A stretch of DNA of 64,000 nt from Brachypterus glaber (lineage: Eukaryota; Arthropoda; Insecta; Coleoptera; Kateretidae): NCBI GenBank assembly GCA_958510825.1, contig OY294044.1, forward strand, positions 43,599,100-43,663,099. Direction: 5' to 3'. Below are positions 15,721 to 27,790 of this stretch, in pieces. The translations under genes and the position numbers were made by a program. Position 1 is the first letter of the stretch, and every line of letters begins with the position of its first letter. A model generated the notes under the pieces. The model was given only the letters and a program-made list of their open reading frames with translations. It was not told where the DNA came from and made no database searches.

Positions 15721-17409
15721 ACAATAAGGTAAAAGTAATAGGTAAAATTAGTTTTAATTTGGTTCTGTCAGTTATCTGACAATTTTCCATAAGGGGCCAA
15801 CAAAATTTTGTTTTTGTTTTTTCAAGCACAACCGCTATACAATTTTCCAAAAGGGAACGCCGAAGTAAAACAAAGGACAGACTGTTAACAAAATTGTCAC
15901 TTTTAACTTAACAGTTTTAACCGAACAATGTCACTTTGGAATACAAGCAAATAAAAAAATAGTTCATTATATTTTAGCGATGGATGCGCTTCACAAAAAA
16001 TTTAAAAGATTTTGATAAGCTTTGTATAATAATTAAAGTTAAATAATAAGACATAAATAAATTGTAAATAAAAAATTAGTATTTTAAATAAATTAATATT
16101 TTTTAAATTAATTTTTATTAAGGATTTATCCCCGGCATAGAAAACTTTTCTCTGAGCTGCGAATTAAAAAAAGATTTATTACAAAAAAAAAGTTTCTTAC
16201 TCTGACAGTTTACCAACTTTCAGGCATTTTTAAGTTCAAAAACAAAACCAAAAAACATATTGTGTTAAAAAATAAAAATAGTTTTTGATGTTAAAGACTT
16301 AGTATTTAACGTAAGCTAACGTTTACACCAGAAAAATAAACGCCTACAAAATATATATAAATAAAAAAGTAATAAAATTGTGGACTTACGCCTTTTTTGA
16401 AAAAAAAAACAACAATTAATTATTTTGTTTTTGTCTTAAAATGAAGCATTTGACCTAAACTATTAAAAACATATAAAAAATAATATGTGCCTTTTTTTGT
16501 AAAACAGCTATTTCCAGCACAATTCCTCATTGTCGTAAAAATTTAAAATGGCTAAAATATATAGTAAACCTAATTTGCCCAGAATAAATTTTACGTCATT
16601 GAAAAAAGGACACTTAGAAGTACATTTGACCAAAATTTGAGAAAAATCGTAGGGGGGGCACTTTACGAAAAATCGGGTTAAACATAGTTATAAAAAATCG
16701 TAAAAAAATATTTTTGAAGAAGAAGAAGAGCAGAAACCCACTATTAAAAAAAAAATATAAAAAATTCAAGATTGTCATCTAAGTTTACATGGGTGCACCA
16801 AATTTCATAAAATTTGGATTAAAATTGTCAGACTTATAGTAATAAATTGAAAATAAAGCTGTTTTCTTTATCGTCAAAAATTGAAAAATTACAAAATTTA
16901 AAAAAAATCATATCTCAGCCAAAAAATTTTTTTTAATTCTTTATTTTGCATAAGGCTTTTAGTATTAGAGTGGTGATAATATAAAAAAAGTTTAACGAAA
17001 ATCCGTGACATTCAATCACCAAGGTGTTATGGATTCGTACATTCGTAAATACCCCTATATAAGTAGTCCATAAAAATATATACCCACAGTAAATCAGTTT
17101 GTCTACTAATAACTGAAAATATAAACCTATATAAAAAAATTATTTTTATCGTTAAATAAGCCCTGAAGATATATAATTTTTCGCATTCACTACTCGCAGT
17201 TGGAGGTAGACTTTTTCCTGGTGAACTTTTAAGTTAAACTTCATTAAATTGTATTAGGATATTTTTATTTTTTGCTAAATGAAATTTTTCCATTTTGGTA
17301 ATTTTCCAAAAATTACGTAAATATCACGTTTTTTTCAAGTTTTATAAAGTTTTGGCCCCCTATAATCTTTTTGTTTTTGGTCCAAATTTGGTACAATTTA
17401 ACTTTTTAA

Positions 17410-18260
17410 TAACAACAACACTGCTCTACAAAAAAATGCCTCTACAAAAAAATGTTTTTTGTTTGTTTGCCAGGGAGCTTTTAGTTGCATCTGGCATCGA
17501 TTCTCTATTATTGGGGCTCTAAGCCAAAAAATGCGGATTTAAAATATCTTTATTCGTTTGTTCATTATAGGCTTCTAAATTCAAAAAATTTGTTTTTTTT
17601 TTCGATATATTTTTTATAAATAGTAAAGATGCGACTCTTATTTTTATAAGCAATACTAACATAAATGTCCGATTTATAAAAATAAAAAAAGTTTTTTGAT
17701 TTAGTCCAATGACGGGGATTTTACCAGAGGTTATCGAAAAAAACCCAAAAATTTTGAAATATCATATTTTATTTATTTTTTGGAGAGCAACACGATAAAT
17801 TAAATTTATTAAAAAAAAAACAAAATGAAAAAATAAAATAAAAACTTTTTCTCCTTGCTTTTATTAACATTATAATGACATTAAATAAACATAAAATAAT
17901 TCGAAATATTGTTGTTCTGCTTTCAACAACCGTAAAATCTGCGTTTTTGAATTCAATCTAAAACTTTTATTATTTCTACAAATTTCACATGTGCTTATAA
18001 AAAACAAACGAATAAAAATATTTGAAATCTGCTTTTTTTGGCTTAGAGCTCTATTAATAGAGAACCAATTCACAGTGAAAAGAAAACTAATTGAACCTTA
18101 ATTATTTTTTTACTACAACTATAAGCAAAAAAATCACTATTCGTTATATCTCAAAAAAACGAGCTGATAGAGGAAAACGAAAAAAGGTTCAGGAATCATC
18201 GCATGAAATATAGCCAGATGCAACTAAAATGGTGTGAAAATTTTTGAGTGTTGAGCAGTG
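17410..18260. mobile_element. Diverged foldback element
   Basis: The left arm (17410-17590) contains TAGTTGCATCTGGC, GGCTCTAAGCCAAAAAATGC and TTTATTCGTTTGTT. The inverse of each is found at 17985-18240. The ends carry GAGCAGTGT-type sequence. No coding capacity. Confidence 0.6.
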
Positions 18261-20040
18261 TAATCTTTCCTCTTCTTATTTTTCGGTCATTTTTTTTCTT
18301 TTTTAATTCAGCTTTACTGTCCTTACCAAAATTGATTTTTCCTAGAAATTTAAAATCGATCTAATCTTTTTCGGGTTATACTATAGAAAAAAAGCGTGTC
18401 ATGCGGACAGACGGACGGACATTAAACGTTATTTAGAATTGTACCTGATGTAAAATTATGAGGCAACAGACATGTCAGAGCTGAAATACTGCAACTCCTT
18501 GGTTTTTAACAGTAAAACTTTTTTATTAATTATTTGTTTTATTAATTATTCGGTTAAATTTTTTAAAAATTAATACGTTATTAAATATTACGATATGGTA
18601 TTAGTAAATAAAATAAAGAATAAGTTAAATTAGTAAATATTTATTAATAAATAAAATACTTGTTTTTAAAATAATTTATTAAACACAACCACAACAGATT
18701 TCTTATAATAAAACCTTTATTATTATTGTAACAAAAATTATTTTTAACTGATTCTATTAGGAATATGTAGGTAATTTCTATTTAATTTTAGTTTAAATAA
18801 ATTTAGTTTAAATAATTGTCTACCTTTATTGTCAGTTCACCTGACTTTTGCTAAGAAACTCTTAAAATTGTCTACTATTTTACAGTTTTAAACGATCTTG
18901 TACCAATTTTACTACAATGAGGTTTGAACAGTTTTATTTAACTCTGAATAAAGTTTATGATCAAAAGCCAGTTTTTCAATGCGTGGCCTAATTAAATAAA
19001 TTGAAAAGCTGTAGATTATATTTCACAATAATATGTTTTATGTGCTTCAAAAAAAAATTAAAATTATTAATTTTTAAACAATATTTATTTATTTTATCAA
19101 AACATTATCATTATAAAATTGGTATATTTTTGTTTAAATTGTTTTATTTATTTACACTAATATGGCAATGCTCAATATCTCAGCAACTAGTTATTTTTTT
19201 ACAAATTTCATTCATATTTATATTTTATACAGAATCGTAAATAAAACTTTTTTTTCCACTGAATTTAAAAAGTACATAAAGCAATCTTTTTATACGTAAA
19301 TGTAAGATTTTTAAATTATTTTATTTTTCTAAAAATCAAATTTTTATCCAGAATTCTACATAAAATATTATCACAAATATTTATTTTTTGAGAAATGGCA
19401 GATTAAATGTTTTGGTATACAATTTTATATAATATAATAATATATTATATAATTATTAAAAATGGCAGTGAAAAATATGATGCATTGCATATTCATTGCC
19501 TAAGAAAACTTTGATATGCTTCGTTTTTATTAAATGTTAACATAAATAAAAACACAGACACACAAAAAAAAATAAGTCTTGTAAGTCTTTGATGCTTTAA
19601 GGTTAGCAAATTATCCTCAGGTCAGATTCATCAAAATACATTATTTGAAACCGATCTACACAAAATACGTCGAAAACTAAGCACAATGTAAAAATTTCAA
19701 AAAATAGAATAATTTGATTTTTTGAAAACAAAGCACAACGTGAAAAGTCAAAAAAATTAAATAATTTAATTAAATAGCAGCCCCATCTTGTAATATATTA
19801 TTTAAAAAGCTTAAAAAAAACATGTTTTGATTAAAAAAAACTCGTGTACCCTTAACTTGAGCTTAAGCTATTTTAAATAGAGTACCACAAGAATTGATAT
19901 TCATATTGGTCTGTATTTAAAAATAAAAAATGGGGGGTAGCTGGTAGCTAATGGGTGGAAGTTAGAACCCCTAAATAAATAAAAAATAAATTAAAATGTT
20001 TTTATTTCTTTTTATATATTGTAATATTTAAATATATTTT
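18261..20040. other. AT-rich sequence, nothing coding recognised
   Basis: Contains a GGACAGACGGACGGAC tract at 18404-18420 and a TATAATATAATAATATATTATATAATTATT stretch near 19427-19457. Otherwise no feature. Confidence 0.45.
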
Positions 20041-20044
20041 TATT

Positions 20045-20470
20045 CGCCTGTATTCCAAAGCGATATTTTTCGGTTAGAAATGTTAAGTTAAAAGTGACAC
20101 TTTTGTTAAGAATTTGTCTTTTGTTTTATTTTGGCGGGCTGTAGTACTTTTGCGGTCGTTTATCGAAAAATGCATAGCGGTTGTGTTTGTCTTTTGTTTT
20201 ACTTTTGCGATCCCTTATAGAAAATTGTCAGTTAACTGACATAACCAAATTAAAACTAATTTTACTTATTATTTTTAGTTTTTTTTTGTTAAAAATATGT
20301 TTACAAGCGAATAAAAAATAGCGTATGATACACGGACTAGAAACAAATCTCGGTCTTACGCGGTTGTGAATCTCGGCTCTCGCCTCGATTCACAATCTCC
20401 GCATGGGAGAAACATTATTTCTCGTCCTTGGATCATAATATACTATTTCGTTTCAAATATTTTAATATAA
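20045..20470. repeat. Relative of the palindrome's inner arm and hairpin
   Basis: The order of CTGTATTCCAAAG, GTTAAGTTAAAAGTGACA, AGAAAATTGTCAGTTAACTGACA, TAAAACTAATTTTAC and a hairpin (20318-20450) matches 15095-15310 plus the centre of the palindrome. The hairpin loop reads AATCTCGGCT..CGCCTCGATT, echoing 29290-29320. Confidence 0.7.
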
Positions 20471-20949
20471 AATTATTTACCCTTAAGTTTAGGGTTACTG
20501 TATTTTTTTTAATCCAAACATGACCTTTTTTAATTTTTAAAATAATGTATCACAAAATAGGGTTGCTATTTAATATTTTATTATTGGAAAATCTGAGAAT
20601 TACAAATCATAAAGTCATATATTTAAATTTCCCCCTCAAAAAACCAAATTCACATATTGTTTTTTTTAATTTTCGCATTGTTATTAGTTTGCAAGATATT
20701 TCTTCGGTTGGGTCGTTTTTAGTAGAACAATACTTTTTGTTGTGTTTTGTGTGTCTGTGAAATCAGCTATTACATTATTCCTTATCACTACACAAAACGT
20801 ATTTAAAAATATCTGGTGTGTTCTGGTATAATTCTATATTTTATTATAAAATTTAATTTATTAATAAAATTTTACAATACACTCCAAACGACATCGAAAA
20901 AATTGGAAAATTTAAAATAAGCCAATATTTTAAGCGTAACTAGTATTTG

Positions 20950-21067
20950 GAATTATAAATTACAATTAAAATTACAATTAAAATTACAATTAAAATTACA
21001 ATTAAAATTACAATTAAAATTAGAATTTAAATTACAATTAAAATTTCAATTAAAATTACAATTTATA
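20950..21067. repeat. 12-bp minisatellite
   Basis: About nine tandem copies of ACAATTAAAATT with a few point changes near the right side. Confidence 0.9.
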
Positions 21068-21369
21068 ATGTGGGTAGTTGGCATGTTGAACTCAATAGAT
21101 CATGAAATGTTGTAGTGACAAAATTTGGGATTTTGCAAGTCATCACCTTTCTATTGTTGAATTATTTTTAGTCATTACTTTTTTGGAGTAAAAAAGTTTA
21201 GTAATTCTTTATTCTGAAAGTCGTTAAAGTTGTGTTTTATTACCCCCAATAAATTGTTGTTACTGTCCTAGACAGTCTGTTTACCAGAATCACATTGAAT
21301 ATTTTTGAAAACGCACTGTGGCTTTGCTGTACAAATTGACTTACTCTTATGAAAAACATGTATGCATAG

Positions 21370-24156
21370 TAGGGTGGTTCAAAACATAAAAGTTGGAATT
21401 TTTTGCTGCTCATGGAGAATAAAGCTCATTTTGATGAGTTAATATCCCACAAAAAAAAATAAAAAATATTGGAGTATATTTACCACTCCCTCACGAGGGT
21501 GGAAGTTTTGGCTACTTATCCAGGGTGGGCTCGAAGTGATTTTAACTAAAATGCTCGCTACCTTAAAAATTCCTAATTAGGGGTCGAATGTTAGTAAAAA
21601 ATCCAAAAATAAAAATAATCGCTTTTCCCACTTTTTTTCTATGGGGAAAAACGGGAAAATCTGGAAATTATGTAGCAAAAATTAGCCGTTTTCTCAAATG
21701 ACCTAAAATTTTCATAATATAGTCTTTATATACTAGCTTAAGTTTTAACATAAAAATCAAAAAAATTGCGCTTTGCTAATACACCAAAAGAGGGCGTTTA
21801 TCCCAAAAAACCGTGTTTTTTCAAATACTTTTGATAATTTTGGCTTAACGGTTAATATTTTCCAAAAATTTCTTACAACAAAAATTAAAGAAAATTAAAT
21901 GGTCTTTATTTTAATTTTTTAAAATTTTAAAATCGGTTAAGTAACAGAAAAGTTATGATAAAAAGAAAATTAATAAAATTAACAACATTAAGTTCCTGAT
22001 ATATTTTTCTTATGGTATAAATAGTTTACATTATAACCTGGTTTAGAAAAGTATTGGAACAATAAACAACCATTATTTTGCATAAATTAATTTGAAAAAA
22101 TCAATCTTATTGTTTTAACTAAAAGTTAAAATTTAACATTTAATGTTGACTTTAAATATAGGTATTATCCAAATACATGTATATGCGCGCATACGTGTGA
22201 AAATCGTTTTAAATATGGATAACGTCATTTTTAGGCTGAAATTAAAAAATGTATTCAAAATCAACTAATCAATTTTTGCAATTTCTTAAAAAAAACAAGA
22301 TATCCATGGATCGTGAAATGACAGGTTTGTGTTTTCTTACTAGTTTTCTACAGTAGAAAATTCTAGAAATAACTGTAATATGATTGGACAGAAATAAACA
22401 CGTGGTCAGAAATATTGTTAAATGATTGGTTGATAAAAACGATAAAAAATAATCACTGAGATTATCACTAAAATTAATAATTGATTTAATTTAAGAAGTC
22501 TAGTACATTAATTCTTAAAATAGGTGTAAAGTGTGAATTTAAATGAAATCAAAAATACTTACAAGAACGTACAACAAGAAGTAAGTTACACAACTATCTC
22601 TTTATGTAATTTTTAGTTAAGTATACCTAAATTTATTAATTAAATTAAATGACATTAGTATCTTCTTTCTGAATGAAAAACTAACCTTAATTTTAGTTAG
22701 ATAAGTGATTATTTTTTATCGTTTTTATCAACCAATCATTTAACAATATTTCTGAGCACGTGTTTATTTCGGTTCAATCATATTACAGTTATTTCTAGAA
22801 TTTTCTACTGTAGAAAATTCTAGTAAGAAAACACAAACCTGTCATTTCACCATCCATGGATATCTTGTTTTTTTTAAGAAATTGCAAAAATTGATTAGTT
22901 GATTTTGAATACATTTTTTAATTTCAGCCTAAAAATGACGTTAGCCATATTTAAAACGATTTTCACACGTATGTATTTGGTGAATTTGGATAATACCTAT
23001 ATTTAAAGTCAACATTTAACTTTTAGTTAAAACAATAAAACTTGATTTTTTCAAATTAATTTATGCAAAATGATGGTTGTTTATTGTTCCAATACTTTTC
23101 TCAACCATATTATACTGTAAACTATTTATACCATAAGAAAAATATCGTCGGCTTACAAGTAAAGAGCACTAAGTCCAAAAACATGGTTTTGAGATATTGA
23201 CAAATTTAACTTTCACTGTTGTTTTTTAATTTTTGTAATAATTGTTACAAAAATGAAAGTTTCGCCGAACATACACTAAGTCGCTTAGTGCAGAAACATT
23301 TGGAATAATCTACAAGTAAAACGCACAAAGTGCACTAAGTGACTTAGTGTCTATTGCCAGATAAAATTTTAATCAAAATCAAATTGGTGCGTTTTGTATA
23401 GTGGGTAACTCTCTTGGCAGTCCACCTAGAAGTTAGTTCGGTTTATCTGTACATAGATCATCAAAAATTAATTACAGTACCATAAAAATCCCATTTTTGC
23501 AAAAAAGTGACTTAGTGCCTTTTACTTGTAAGCCGACGATATATCAGGAACTTAATGTTGTTAATTTTATTAATTTTCTTTTTATCGTAACTTTTCTGTT
23601 ACTTAACCGATTTTAAAATAAAAAAAATAAAAATAAAGATCATTTAATTTTGTTTAATTTTTGTGGTAAGAAATTTTTGAAAAATATTAACCGTTAAGCC
23701 AAAATTATCAAAAGTATTTGAAAAAACACGGTTTTTTGGGATAAACGCCCTTTTTTGGTGTGTTAGCAAGGCGCAATTTTTTTGATTTTTATGTTAGAAC
23801 TTAAGCTAGTATATAAAGACTATATTATGAAAATTTCAGGTCATTTGAGAAAACGCCTAATTTTTTGCTACATAATTTCCAGATTTTCCCGTTTTTTCCC
23901 AATAAAAAAAAGTGGGGAAAGCGTTTATTTTTATTTTTGGATTTTTTACTAACATTCGACCCCTAATTAGGAATTTTTAAGGTAGCGAGTATTTTAGTTA
24001 AAATCACTTCGAGCCCACCCTGGATAAGTAGCCAAAACTTGTGGTAAATATACTCCAATAATTTTTATTTTTTTAGTGGGATATTAACTCATCAAAATGA
24101 GCTTTATTCTCCATGAGCAGCAAAAAATTTCAACTTTTTTGTTTTGAACCACCCTA
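21370..24156. mobile_element. 2.8-kb palindromic hAT-like foldback with 8-bp target duplication
   Basis: The termini are TAGGGTGGTTCAAAAC (21370) and its inverse ending GAACCACCCTA (24156). They are flanked by the identical 8-mer ATGCATAG (21362-21369 and 24157-24164). The left arm (21370-22457) and right arm (22706-24156) are reverse complements over about 1.05 kb, once a 393-bp nested element in the right arm is removed. The 250-bp spacer (22458-22705) is not palindromic. An 8-bp duplication with such ends is the hAT signature. There is no transposase, so it must have moved in trans. Confidence 0.92.
23146..23538. mobile_element. 393-bp TIR element nested in the palindrome's right arm
   Basis: Inverted ends CGTCGGCTTACAAGTAAA and TTTACTTGTAAGCCGACG, flanked by ATAT on both sides. 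The uninterrupted left arm of the host palindrome (about 22000-22020) shows the empty site, which makes ATAT the likely 4-bp target duplication. The interior repeats GCACTAAGT and GACTTAGTG several times. Confidence 0.88.
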
Positions 24157-24164
24157 ATGCATAG

Positions 24165-24630
24165 GTATCTATTTTTGTATTATTTAAAATGATTATCTAG
24201 AAACAATTAATTTTTAACAATATTTATTTAATTAAATACATATTTTGATTTTGTAACTGTATAATATATTTTATTTTCTATTTCTTGTAGTAGCTTTTAT
24301 TAGAATTTATATTTAAAATGGTAAATAATTTTGATTTTTTTTAAACTATTTACAAATAAAAGTGTTATCAGTCATTGTACAATATTGTACAGTGCCTAAA
24401 ATATAAGAAATTTTGATAAATATAATTTTGTGGTATTTATCAGAATTTATTACAATTGAATAAAATTTATTTACAATTTAATTTTATTCTAATAAATCTA
24501 AATACACCCTGCTTTTTATTTACACTTATAATTCTAAAAAGCATAATTTTTTATTATGAAAAAAATAAATAAAATGTCGAACTTGGTAATAAGATTCGGT
24601 GCTTTCCCCTATTTTAACAGAACAGAAAGA
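24165..24630. other. AT-rich sequence, nothing recognised
   Basis: No open frame or repeat partner was seen. Confidence 0.4.
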
Positions 24631-24633
24631 AAT

Positions 24634-24831
24634 ATTCAGCATTTTGCAGGCCAAGTACGCTAAAGTAAGCTTTTATGTAATATAAACCTAATAGCCTTAA
24701 ATGTGACTGAAAAATGTCACTTTTTGGGCCTAAAAGTTAATTTAAAAAAAAATGACAAAAAAGGTGTTTGTCTATAACATTTATTCAGTATTTTTGCAGG
24801 CCAAGTACTTTAAAGTATGCTTTTATACAGT
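24634..24831. repeat. Insertion flanked by about 45-bp direct repeats
   Basis: A segment with GCAGGCCAAGTAC and AAGTA.GCTTTTAT occurs at 24642-24680 and again at 24797-24830. Between them, 24684-24782 matches 28680-28782 (ATAAACCTAATAGCCTTAAA, GGTGTTTGTCTATAACA). Confidence 0.65.
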
Positions 24832-24929
24832 TAGTTAGAAATAAGTCCCAGAAAAAAAATCACACAAAATTAAGGGATTTCTAGAAAAAATACAAATTTG
24901 TTATTGAGTTATGATTAAAAAAAAACACA

Positions 24930-25870
24930 CACACCTTTTAGTGATACGCCATTGACTCTGTTTGTAAACCCTTCTTGGGGCGGCTCTTTTAGCGAAATTG
25001 CGATTGCTGTGTCTGAACAAGAAACCAAACTGAACTAGTGGTTTAAAGCTAACAAGCTTCATATTAATGAAAGTAAAACAAACCGCATTGTGTTAACTCA
25101 TAAAAAAAATGACGATCTTGTTAATTATCCGAAGCTGCTTGGAGTTATCCTTGACTCAACCTTGAGATGGGACTCGCATCTGGATCATGTAGCTGGAATC
25201 GCGTCAAAATATGTGTATCTAATCAGAAAAATCAGGGATGTTATACCCTTTTTAGTAGTTCTAACTGCATATAATTTATTATTCATTTCTAAAATAAGCT
25301 ATGGCATTACATGCTGGGGTCATACTTCTTATCTTGAGAGATTATTCAAACTATAACATAAAATATGCCACAAAAGTGGCATCACGATACGTTAGGCAGA
25401 AATTTAAGGATCTTAATCAGTTAACACTTCCAATTCTATATATTCTAAGATGCGCATGCGAGGCTCATCTCAACAAAGAAAACTACAGGTCTCACTCTGA
25501 TATTCATAGTTTCAACACTAGAAACAGAAATAAAATTTGTATAAATATATTGACTTCAAGCAAGTACGGAACTAACTATTACGAGCCTGTGTTTTTGAAT
25601 AAACTTCCTCAGTATATGTTATTACTACCCCCATCTAGGTTCAAAACTACACTCAAGAATATACTCCTAAATAAAGTGTATTATTCAACTCGAGAATTTC
25701 TTGAGGATAATTTTCTTTCCGATGTAAATACTTAGCTTTAAATTGTTTCTTTTACTGTTATTTTAATTGTAATGTCTACAAACTGTTAAATACATGTTAG
25801 ACCCTATTTTAATTAAGACTAAATATGAAGATTGTAAAAACTGTAAAGTTTAACGCAAATAAAATAAACT
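24930..25870 (+). pseudogene. CR1/Jockey-type LINE, 3' part of ORF2 and tail
   Basis: The plus strand carries an RT palm/thumb fragment (WFKANKLHINESKT, KLLGVILDSTLRW; about 25030-25356). It then continues in another frame (25301-25735) with LTLPILYILRCACEAHL, HSFNTRNRNK and NKLPQYMLLLPPSRFKTTLK, the usual ORF2 C-terminal signature of insect CR1/Jockey elements. An in-frame stop (about 25036) and a frameshift near 25350 disable it. The 3' UTR ends in AAATAAAATAAACTAAACTA at about 25857-25876. The upstream RT core and endonuclease are missing. Confidence 0.75.
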
Positions 25871-26293
25871 AAACTAAACAAGGATTGAGCATGACTGTTC
25901 TATGGGTTTGCTATGCCATGTTGCCAAGTAACAAACTGTACGAAATTTATGTGATAACGTAGTATTTTCAAGTAATGTCTACCACATAACACACCCAGTC
26001 TTGGATCTTAGGAGGGTTATTAAAAAAAATACATTTTTTGTAAAACTTACCCAAAATTACTTTTTTTAATAATATGTGTAATCTCAAAATATAGCCGGCG
26101 CAATTACTATAGACGATTGTGCCTCTCACTTGCACGCATCCTGCGTTACGAAGGGTAAAGCGTAAAGTTAATGTTGTTTTCTCACGTCACCGACGCTAAC
26201 ATTTTAGAACGAAAAATAAAGCAGTTACATTTTAGAATTGTCTTTATTACCTGAATACACTATTGCAAGGTTAAGATATTCAATAAACTCTAT
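25871..26293. other. Unassigned sequence
   Basis: Nothing recognised. Confidence 0.4.
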
Positions 26294-26940
26294 TAGTTAG
26301 GCAGCTTAACACTAAATTTTGAGTAGATGTTTAAATGCCGGACAAAAGCAAATTTTTTTTTACAAACTTTCTATATCGTAAGCTTTGAATTTTAAGAAGG
26401 ATCCACTTCACCCCACCAGCTTTTAATTTTGAGTATTATCCACTTCACCCCACCACCCACATGACAGCCATCTTGAAAAATATAGGTTGAATTATGGGTC
26501 AATTTCTAGAATTTCATAGGGGAAAAATAGATTTGGCTGTAAGTTATATCATAGATAGTATCATTCTTTGGGACAGTAAGTCAGGATATAAAAATTTTAA
26601 ATCCTGATACTTTCAGAATAAGAGCTGATCAAGGAGGTCGCTGCATGAAAATGTTGCTGTTTTTGGCCATCTATATAAACCTTCCTAACGATTTAAAAAC
26701 TTTTATATCCTGACTTATTGTCCTAGAAAATGATACTATCTATAACATAACTTACAACCAAATCTTTTTTTCTCCTATGAAATTCTAAAAACTGGCACAT
26801 AATTTAACCTATATTTTTCATGTGGGTGGTGGGGTAAGGTGGATAATACTTAAAATTAAAATTTTACAATATAAGAAGTTTGTAAAAAAATGGTGCTTTT
26901 GTCCGTCGTGTCCACATTTTTTTAATTAGCTGCCTAACTA
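26294..26940. mobile_element. Foldback element with TA duplication
   Basis: The ends TAGTTAGGCAGCT (26294) and AGCTGCCTAACTA (26940) include a flanking TA, so the TIR proper is GTTAGGCAGCT. The inner arms (26336-26606 and 26678-26905) pair through CACTTCACCCCACCACCCAC with its diverged inverse GTGGGTGGTGGGG, AGATAGTATCATT and TCAGGATATAAAA. No coding frame. Confidence 0.82.
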
Positions 26941-27790
26941 CACTCGCGGACATTAAATTCCGGACAACTAAAAAATTGCTATTTTTAAATTTAAATATTT
27001 TGAAAACTAATTAATGGATTTGACTGATTCTTTGTTTGTTTTAATCTATCTATCTATCTACTTTTGTTTGTATGAATGATTAAGAAAAAGTATTTTTTTA
27101 TTAACAACAACAAAAAATGTACAACTATGTTTTTTGTCCCATCTTCTAGGACTTGCATGGTACGCCACTGCAACTGATCATCAAATTTTTAAAGTCTCCC
27201 CTTTTGCTGCAGTTTTAATGAATATTTTCTTTTTTATTTTTTTAAATTTTTGCTTCTGGTTTAGGAGATATCAGGATTTTACTGAAAGTTGTAATTTTTT
27301 CAGTTGACTCAAAAAGTACTAAATCAGCAGTTTTTGTTTTTTATTTAAATCTCATGCCTTTTACTTCTTCTTCTACAGTTTTTTCATCACGGGGAAACTT
27401 TATATTATATCTGACGGAGGCTTAACAGTGATTTCGCAGAACTGCCGCCGGATGGAGTAACCCTATTTTTTCTTCTACTCAAGTTTGTCAAACCCAATTT
27501 ATATTTTTGATAAACTTGATTAGAAGAAAAACTCGTTTAAGCTTCAAATTTAAAGCACAGCATCAATCAAATTCATGCAGTACTTTTTGAGTTAACTAAA
27601 AAAATGACAACTTTCAGGAAAATCCTGATATCTCCTAAAAACTGCGCCAATAAGAAAGACATCGACGTTTCATTTCCAACAGTAACCTACGACGAACTTA
27701 TTTTCCTACTTCTAAATAAATTTGTTCGGAATTCCGACCTTCAGACCTTTTTAAGTACCTACACCAATTTGTTGATACAACTAATTTAAA
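26941..27790. mobile_element. Tc1/mariner-type fragment
   Basis: It begins directly after a TA with CACTCGCGGACATTAAATTC. The first 170 bases are alignable with 50830-51005 (CTAAAAAATTGC, TTGACTGATTCTTT). An internal inverted pair (27259-27315 and 27580-27640, GATATCAGGATTTT) is also present. I cannot find a matching right terminus, so it is truncated or rearranged. Confidence 0.5.

Larger units (their letters stand above)
13987..17054. mobile_element. 3.1-kb palindrome / giant foldback element
   Basis: The left arm (13987 to about 15312) and right arm (about 15712 to 17054) are nearly perfect reverse complements over about 1.33 kb each. Examples are GTGATTGAATGTCACGG with its inverse at 17005-17025, and the CTTCTTCTTCTTC tract at 14311 with GAAGAAGAAGAAG at 16717. 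The termini read GGGTATTT and AAATACCC, flanked by CTAT on both sides (possible target duplication). The 400-bp centre holds an element related to 28787-29040 and a 60-bp-arm hairpin (GCGTATGATCCAAGGACGAG). No open frame of note. Confidence 0.92.
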
